A stretch of 9,497 nucleotides of DNA from JAYGED01 sp046582565 (GTDB lineage: Bacteria > Pseudomonadota > Alphaproteobacteria > JAAXGF01), in contig JAYGED010000279.1 in NCBI GenBank assembly GCA_046582565.1, positions 1 through 9,497 of the forward strand, given 5' to 3'. The notes below the pieces were generated by a model. That model did no database searches and was not told the origin of the DNA. It worked only from the letters and a program-made list of their open reading frames with translations. A program made the translations under genes and the position numbers. Position 1 is the stretch's first letter. Each line of letters starts with the position of its first letter. Shown here one piece after another: positions 6,103 to 9,497 of the stretch.

Positions 6103-6870
6103 TTATCTCTCCAGTGCCACCAGTGATAACAGGCGACCGTAATCGCTCTCGCCATTATGGCACGCTCGACGATAGCTGAAAAAGCGTAGTTCTTCGGCGT
6201 ATGTGTCGAGAGCGAGGTCTTCAACAGTGCCCAGGCCGAGCCCTTTCAGGCGGTCGGCCACATAACCGGCGATATCGAACATGTGATGGCCGGCGCGGGA
6301 AGCGGAAATGAAATATCTACCGTTGGCCCGGTCGGCGGCAAGAAATTCAGCTCGAAATTCGGCCCCGACCTCATATGATTTTTGGCCGATGCAGGGGCCT
6401 ATGGCCGCGGTGACGTTGCCTCGCCTGGCGCCGAGGCCGGTCATGGCGTCGACGACCGCTTCAACCACCCCGCCAAGAGCGCCCTTCCAGCCGGCATGGG
6501 CGGCGCCGATCACAGAAGCTTCAGGATCGGCTAAAATCACCGGCACGCAATCGGCGGTCAAGACACCGAGGACGACGCCAGGCTGGTTGGTGACCATGGC
6601 GTCGGCCTTGGGCGCCGCCTGGTGCGGCCAGGGTTCGGTAACGGTCAAGCAATCGGCGCTATGGCATTGATAGGTGGTGCAAAGCGGTACATCGCCGAGA
6701 TCGAGTTGTGCCACGGTTCGACGGCGATTTTCCGTCACCACCGGCTCATCGTCGCCGGACCCGTAACCGCAGTTAAGTGAGTCGTAAATACCCCGGCTGG
6801 CGCCCCCCTGGCGGGTGAAAAATCCATGGCGCACCCCGGACAGGTCGCCCAATGCCGAAGCCTTAATCAT
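6103..6870 (-). CDS. pgeF: PgeF/YfiH-family laccase-domain protein (peptidoglycan editing factor)
   Basis: E. coli PgeF (YfiH) removes wrongly made UDP-MurNAc-L-Ser, keeping L-Ala in peptidoglycan; other family members are reported as purine nucleoside phosphorylase/adenosine deaminase enzymes. The protein has 255 residues, normal for the family. The metal site is intact: H70 in Y-Q-C-H-S, C108 in T-A-D-C-V-P-V and H125 in A-H-A-G-W-K-G. G-P-C-I-G at 158-162 with Y-E-V-G, and F-F-S-Y-R-R near the C-terminus, are also typical. I start at the ATG that overlaps the methyltransferase end by eight bases; the frame is open 119 codons further up but that stretch lies inside the upstream gene and lacks homology. 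No Shine-Dalgarno sequence is visible, so coupling to the upstream gene is likely. The cytosolic enzyme sits beside lgt and hldD, consistent with an envelope role. Confidence 0.92.
   Translation of the reverse strand: MIKASALGDLSGVRHGFFTRQGGASRGIYDSLNCGYGSGDDEPVVTENRRRTVAQLDLGDVPLCTTYQCHSADCLTVTEPWPHQAAPKADAMVTNQPGVVLGVLTADCVPVILADPEASVIGAAHAGWKGALGGVVEAVVDAMTGLGARRGNVTAAIGPCIGQKSYEVGAEFRAEFLAADRANGRYFISASRAGHHMFDIAGYVADRLKGLGLGTVEDLALDTYAEELRFFSYRRACHNGESDYGRLLSLVALER
6107..6112 (-). promoter_or_regulatory. Shine-Dalgarno sequence of the M24-fold hydrolase gene
   Basis: The minus strand reads GGAGAG here, inside the last codons of pgeF and seven bases before the ATG ending at 6099. Confidence 0.6.
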
Positions 6871-7942
6871 GGAAACCGGCGGGCGGCGGCGCATTTCGCG
6901 GGGCAATAGCAAGCACCTTGAACAGACAGCCCATCTCGCCCGGCCCAACCAACCGCTCCAACGCCTGGGTGATATCGGCGCGCTGCTTCTCGGTCGCATT
7001 CCTGGAGAGGGTTTCCGCGCGGGTCTCAATGCCCAGGGCGACCAGGAAATCGCCCTGATTGACCGGGCCGAAGGTCTCTGCGCCGGCCTCGTCCGCAACT
7101 CGGGCCAAGGTGGAGAAATCGACCCGAGCCGAGATATCAGCCTCGCCCGGATCGTCGAGCACAGGATGGTGGTCATGGCGGCGCACCGCCTGCAGGGTGT
7201 CACCGATGGGGCCTTGATCGGAGGCATAGTCGATGATCAGGGCCAAGCCACCCGAGCAGGCGATCCGGCGGCCGATTTCATGGGTCAGGCTGACCCCGGC
7301 CGCCGATACCTCGGCGATGCTGCCCAGGATAGCGCCACAGGCGGCGCTGGAGACCAGGGCCGTCGTCGGTGTGTTCTGCTGAGCCAGGACGAAGCGGAAG
7401 CCCTCGGGCGCAGCATCGACAAGCCGCTCGCGCCAGCCGTCGGTGGTGCGCAGAAACTGGTGGATTGGCAAAGTGTCATAGAGTTCGTTGGTGACCAGCA
7501 GCATCGGCCCTTCGGGCAGCGCCGCCAGACTGTTGTGCCAGGTAATGTAATTGCCATCGAGGGCTTTCGCCTGGGCCGCCTTGAGGAGCGGGCTGATCTC
7601 GACGAGATGAATGTCGAGAGCGTCGCGGCAGTCCGGAACGGCAGCAATGGCGCGCAAGGCGTCGGCCATCAACGTGCCGCGCCCAGGCCCAAGTTCGACC
7701 AGCATGAGCTGTTCCGGGCGGCCCATCTGCTCCCATCCGGCGACGCACCACAGGCCGATCAGCTCGCCAAACATTTGGCTGACCTCGGGCGCGGTGATGA
7801 AATCACCCTCCCGCCCGAGGGGATCGCGCTTCATGTAATAACCATGCTCGGGGTGGCTCATAGCCGCTGTCATGAACGCCGCCACAGTCATCGGGCCGTG
7901 CGTGGCGATCTCGTCCCGCAAATATTGCGATAGAGGATTCAT
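6863..7942 (-). CDS. MidA/NDUFAF7-family SAM-dependent protein methyltransferase
   Basis: Mitochondrial NDUFAF7/MidA dimethylates an arginine of the NDUFS2 subunit and helps assemble respiratory complex I; bacterial members such as this one are usually annotated only as SAM-dependent methyltransferases. The 359 residues carry the family signature G-D-F-I-T-A-P-E-V-S-Q-M-F-G at 46-59. The SAM-binding motif I, V-E-L-G-P-G-R-G-T-L, is at 82-91, an acidic-loop region at 112-117, N-E-L-Y-D-T-L-P-I-H-Q-F at 152-163, and I-I-D-Y at 236-239. The ATG overlaps the lgt stop as ATGA, and the gene end overlaps the pgeF start by eight bases. A complex I assembly role is inferred from the family; a different bacterial target is possible. 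Confidence 0.9.
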   Translation of the reverse strand: MNPLSQYLRDEIATHGPMTVAAFMTAAMSHPEHGYYMKRDPLGREGDFITAPEVSQMFGELIGLWCVAGWEQMGRPEQLMLVELGPGRGTLMADALRAIAAVPDCRDALDIHLVEISPLLKAAQAKALDGNYITWHNSLAALPEGPMLLVTNELYDTLPIHQFLRTTDGWRERLVDAAPEGFRFVLAQQNTPTTALVSSAACGAILGSIAEVSAAGVSLTHEIGRRIACSGGLALIIDYASDQGPIGDTLQAVRRHDHHPVLDDPGEADISARVDFSTLARVADEAGAETFGPVNQGDFLVALGIETRAETLSRNATEKQRADITQALERLVGPGEMGCLFKVLAIAPRNAPPPAGFHD

Positions 7943-8727
7943 GCCGCTTTCCGCGTCAGCAGCCAGGCACCGGCGACGACCAGCGGCAAGGATAAAAGCT
8001 GGCCCATGGTCGCCCCGGCGAAGAGAAAGCCGAGATGGGCATCGGGTTCGCGGAACAGCTCGACGAACATGCGGAAGGCTCCATAGCCCACAAGAAAGGC
8101 GCCGCTCAAAGCGCCGGGCCGGTCCCTAAGGTTGGTGAATCGCCACAGGACAGCCAGGATGAGGAATAATACCAGCCCCTCGAGAAATGATTCGTAAAGC
8201 TGGCTCGGATGACGCGGCTCGGGCCCGCCGCGCGGAAACACCATGGCCCAGGCGACATCGCTCGGCCGGCCGAAGAGCTCACCATTGATGAAATTGGCGA
8301 TGCGCCCGAAGAACAGCCCGATCGGCGCCGCGCAAGCCACCAGATCAGCGAGCGGCAACAGAGCGAGTCCCCGTTTTCGGCAAAATAGCGTCATCGCCAG
8401 GATGACGCCGAGGGCGCCGCCGTGAAACGACATTCCGCCCTGCCAGACATAGGCCGCTTCGACGGGATTGGCCAGGTAATAGCCCGGCTTGTAGAACAGC
8501 ACATAGCCGATCCTGCCGCCGAGAATAATGCCGAGTATCAGCCAGACGATGAGATCGTCGAGAGTCGCCGCGTCGATACTGTCCTTCTGCTGCGCCGCCA
8601 AGCTGGCGATATAGCGCCAGCCAATGAGAATTCCGGCGATATAGGCCAGGGAATACCAGCGGATGGCCAGAGGACCGATGGAAATCAACACCGGATCGAT
8701 CGCCGGGAAGGGAATTGCGAACATCAT
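7939..8727 (-). CDS. lgt: Phosphatidylglycerol--prolipoprotein diacylglyceryl transferase
   Basis: Lgt moves a diacylglyceryl group from phosphatidylglycerol to the lipobox cysteine of prolipoproteins in the inner membrane, the first step in lipoprotein maturation. The 262-residue protein has several hydrophobic helices, consistent with the seven-span fold. The signature G-R-I-A-N-F-I-N-G-E-L-F-G-R is at 141-154. The key histidine is H102 in S-F-H-G-G, Y25 sits in R-W-Y-S-L-A-Y, R142 matches E. coli R143, H-P-S-Q-L-Y-E is at 173-179, and R226 in F-R-E-P-D-A matches E. coli R239. The first ATG overlaps the hldD stop as ATGA; a second ATG follows at once and is an alternative start. Likely co-transcribed with hldD. 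Confidence 0.97.
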   Translation of the reverse strand: MMFAIPFPAIDPVLISIGPLAIRWYSLAYIAGILIGWRYIASLAAQQKDSIDAATLDDLIVWLILGIILGGRIGYVLFYKPGYYLANPVEAAYVWQGGMSFHGGALGVILAMTLFCRKRGLALLPLADLVACAAPIGLFFGRIANFINGELFGRPSDVAWAMVFPRGGPEPRHPSQLYESFLEGLVLFLILAVLWRFTNLRDRPGALSGAFLVGYGAFRMFVELFREPDAHLGFLFAGATMGQLLSLPLVVAGAWLLTRKAA

Positions 8728-9497
8728 CGATAGGGATCGTCCTTGTTGAGGTAGTTCACAACATAATCGGCGACGCCGTCCTCAAGCGAGAGAAACGGCG
8801 CTGTGTAGCCGGCGGCGCGCAAGCGGCCCATTTTTGCTTGGGTGAAATACTGGTAATTATCTCGGATTTCCAACGGTGTATCCACATAGTCTATCGCCGC
8901 TTCGCGACCCAACGCGGCAAACAGCGCGGCGACGAGATCGGCAAAGCTTCGTGCTTTTCCCGTGCCCAGATTGAACAGCCCCGAAACCTCGGGATTGTCA
9001 TAAAGCCATAGCATCACCGCAACACAGTCCACCACCGAGATGAAGTCCCGAAGCTGCCCACCGTCGACATAGTCGGGATGGTGGGATTTGAACAATGTGA
9101 TGGTCTCGCCCCGGGCCGCCTTGGCGTGGTTCTTGGCGACGATGCTTTGCATGGCGCCCTTATGGTATTCGTTGGGCCCATAGACATTGAAAAATTTGAG
9201 CCCCGCCCATTGGCGCGGGCAGGGCTCGCCATCTTCGACGAAGCGCACGACCCGGCGGTCGAACAAATGCTTCGAGCGGCCGTAAAGGTTCAGCGGACGC
9301 AGCTTGGCGAGGGCCTCGGGCGTTGCTTCGTCATCGAAGCCCTGGGAGCCGTCGCCATAAGTCGCCGCTGATGAAGCGTAGATCAGCCGCGCGTTTTGGG
9401 CCGTGCACCAGCGCCATAAATTCATACTGGTATCGAAGTTCTCCGCCTTCAACAGACCGGCGTCGGTCTCCGTGGTCGAGGAAATGGCGCCCATATG
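8724..9497 (-). CDS. hldD: ADP-L-glycero-D-manno-heptose 6-epimerase, 3' part of the gene
   Basis: HldD (RfaD) converts ADP-D-glycero- to ADP-L-glycero-D-manno-heptose for the inner core of lipopolysaccharide, which points to a Gram-negative outer membrane. The frame is open to the window edge, so the gene start is outside; the first Met visible is internal. By alignment with E. coli HldD about 73 N-terminal residues with the NADP-binding GxxGxxG are missing. The visible 257 residues include S-S-T-T-E, the Y-A-S-S-A-A-T-Y-G segment, and the two catalytic bases: the tyrosine of L-Y-G-R-S-K (E. coli Y140) and the lysine of E-Y-H-K-G-A-M (E. coli K178). F-N-L-G-T-G and L-R-A-A-G-Y near the end are also conserved. 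The stop overlaps the lgt start by four bases. Confidence 0.95.
   Translation of the reverse strand, partial: HMGAISSTTETDAGLLKAENFDTSMNLWRWCTAQNARLIYASSAATYGDGSQGFDDEATPEALAKLRPLNLYGRSKHLFDRRVVRFVEDGEPCPRQWAGLKFFNVYGPNEYHKGAMQSIVAKNHAKAARGETITLFKSHHPDYVDGGQLRDFISVVDCVAVMLWLYDNPEVSGLFNLGTGKARSFADLVAALFAALGREAAIDYVDTPLEIRDNYQYFTQAKMGRLRAAGYTAPFLSLEDGVADYVVNYLNKDDPYR

Noticed and set aside
6871..7227. A 119-codon upstream extension of pgeF.
   Set aside because: It lies within the methyltransferase gene in another frame, is Pro/Arg/Ser-rich in the way of out-of-frame GC-rich sequence, and pgeF has normal length without it.
6815..7933. A long plus-strand open frame (372 codons) opposite the MidA-family gene.
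   Set aside because: It mirrors the methyltransferase gene almost end to end, and its translation has no family features.
1..9497. CRISPR arrays, tRNA genes, insertion sequences or a defence system.
   Set aside because: I saw no regularly spaced repeats, tRNA-like cloverleaf, transposase or terminal inverted repeats, and no defence-type genes; apart from the integrase remnant all genes are housekeeping or envelope-related.

Overview
The window looks like ordinary chromosome from an alphaproteobacterium, most likely Rhodospirillales in the broad sense. That placement rests on protein character and on the gene order hldD, lgt, MidA-type methyltransferase, pgeF, then prs, rplY, pth and ychF; it is inference, not a phylogeny. 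Every gene I can support is on the minus strand, so transcription runs from high to low coordinates. There is no gene-free stretch over 300 bases. I found no rRNA, tRNA, CRISPR array or intact mobile element.

Right part (9497 down to 4124): a compact run that reads as one operon. It holds the 3' part of hldD (LPS heptose precursor synthesis), lgt (lipoprotein diacylglyceryl transferase), a MidA/NDUFAF7-family methyltransferase, pgeF (laccase-fold hydrolase linked to peptidoglycan editing), an M24-fold hydrolase that has lost most metal ligands, and an unrecognised lipoprotein. The first four genes overlap by 4, 4 and 8 bases, and the fifth starts 3 bases after pgeF. A 62-base gap before the lipoprotein gene holds a possible 21-residue hydrophobic small ORF. 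The theme is mostly the cell envelope, and Lgt would itself modify the lipoprotein made at the end of the run.

Middle to left (4123 down to 599): a 134-base spacer with a plausible sigma70-type promoter, then prs (PRPP synthase), an 81-base spacer with GC-rich palindromes, rplY (ribosomal protein L25 of the CTC type with an acidic tail), pth and ychF. rplY, pth and ychF are packed with gaps of 12 and 1 bases. This is a housekeeping nucleotide and translation block.

Left end (603 down to 7): directly at the ychF stop codon begins the middle of a P4-type tyrosine integrase. It lacks its start and N-terminus and hits a stop before the catalytic domain. It is a decayed remnant, and marks either an old integration or deletion junction or an assembly join.

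I see no previously undescribed system. The best leads are the ychF/integrase junction, the metal-ligand-poor M24 protein, and the uncharacterised lipoprotein with the small ORF before it.
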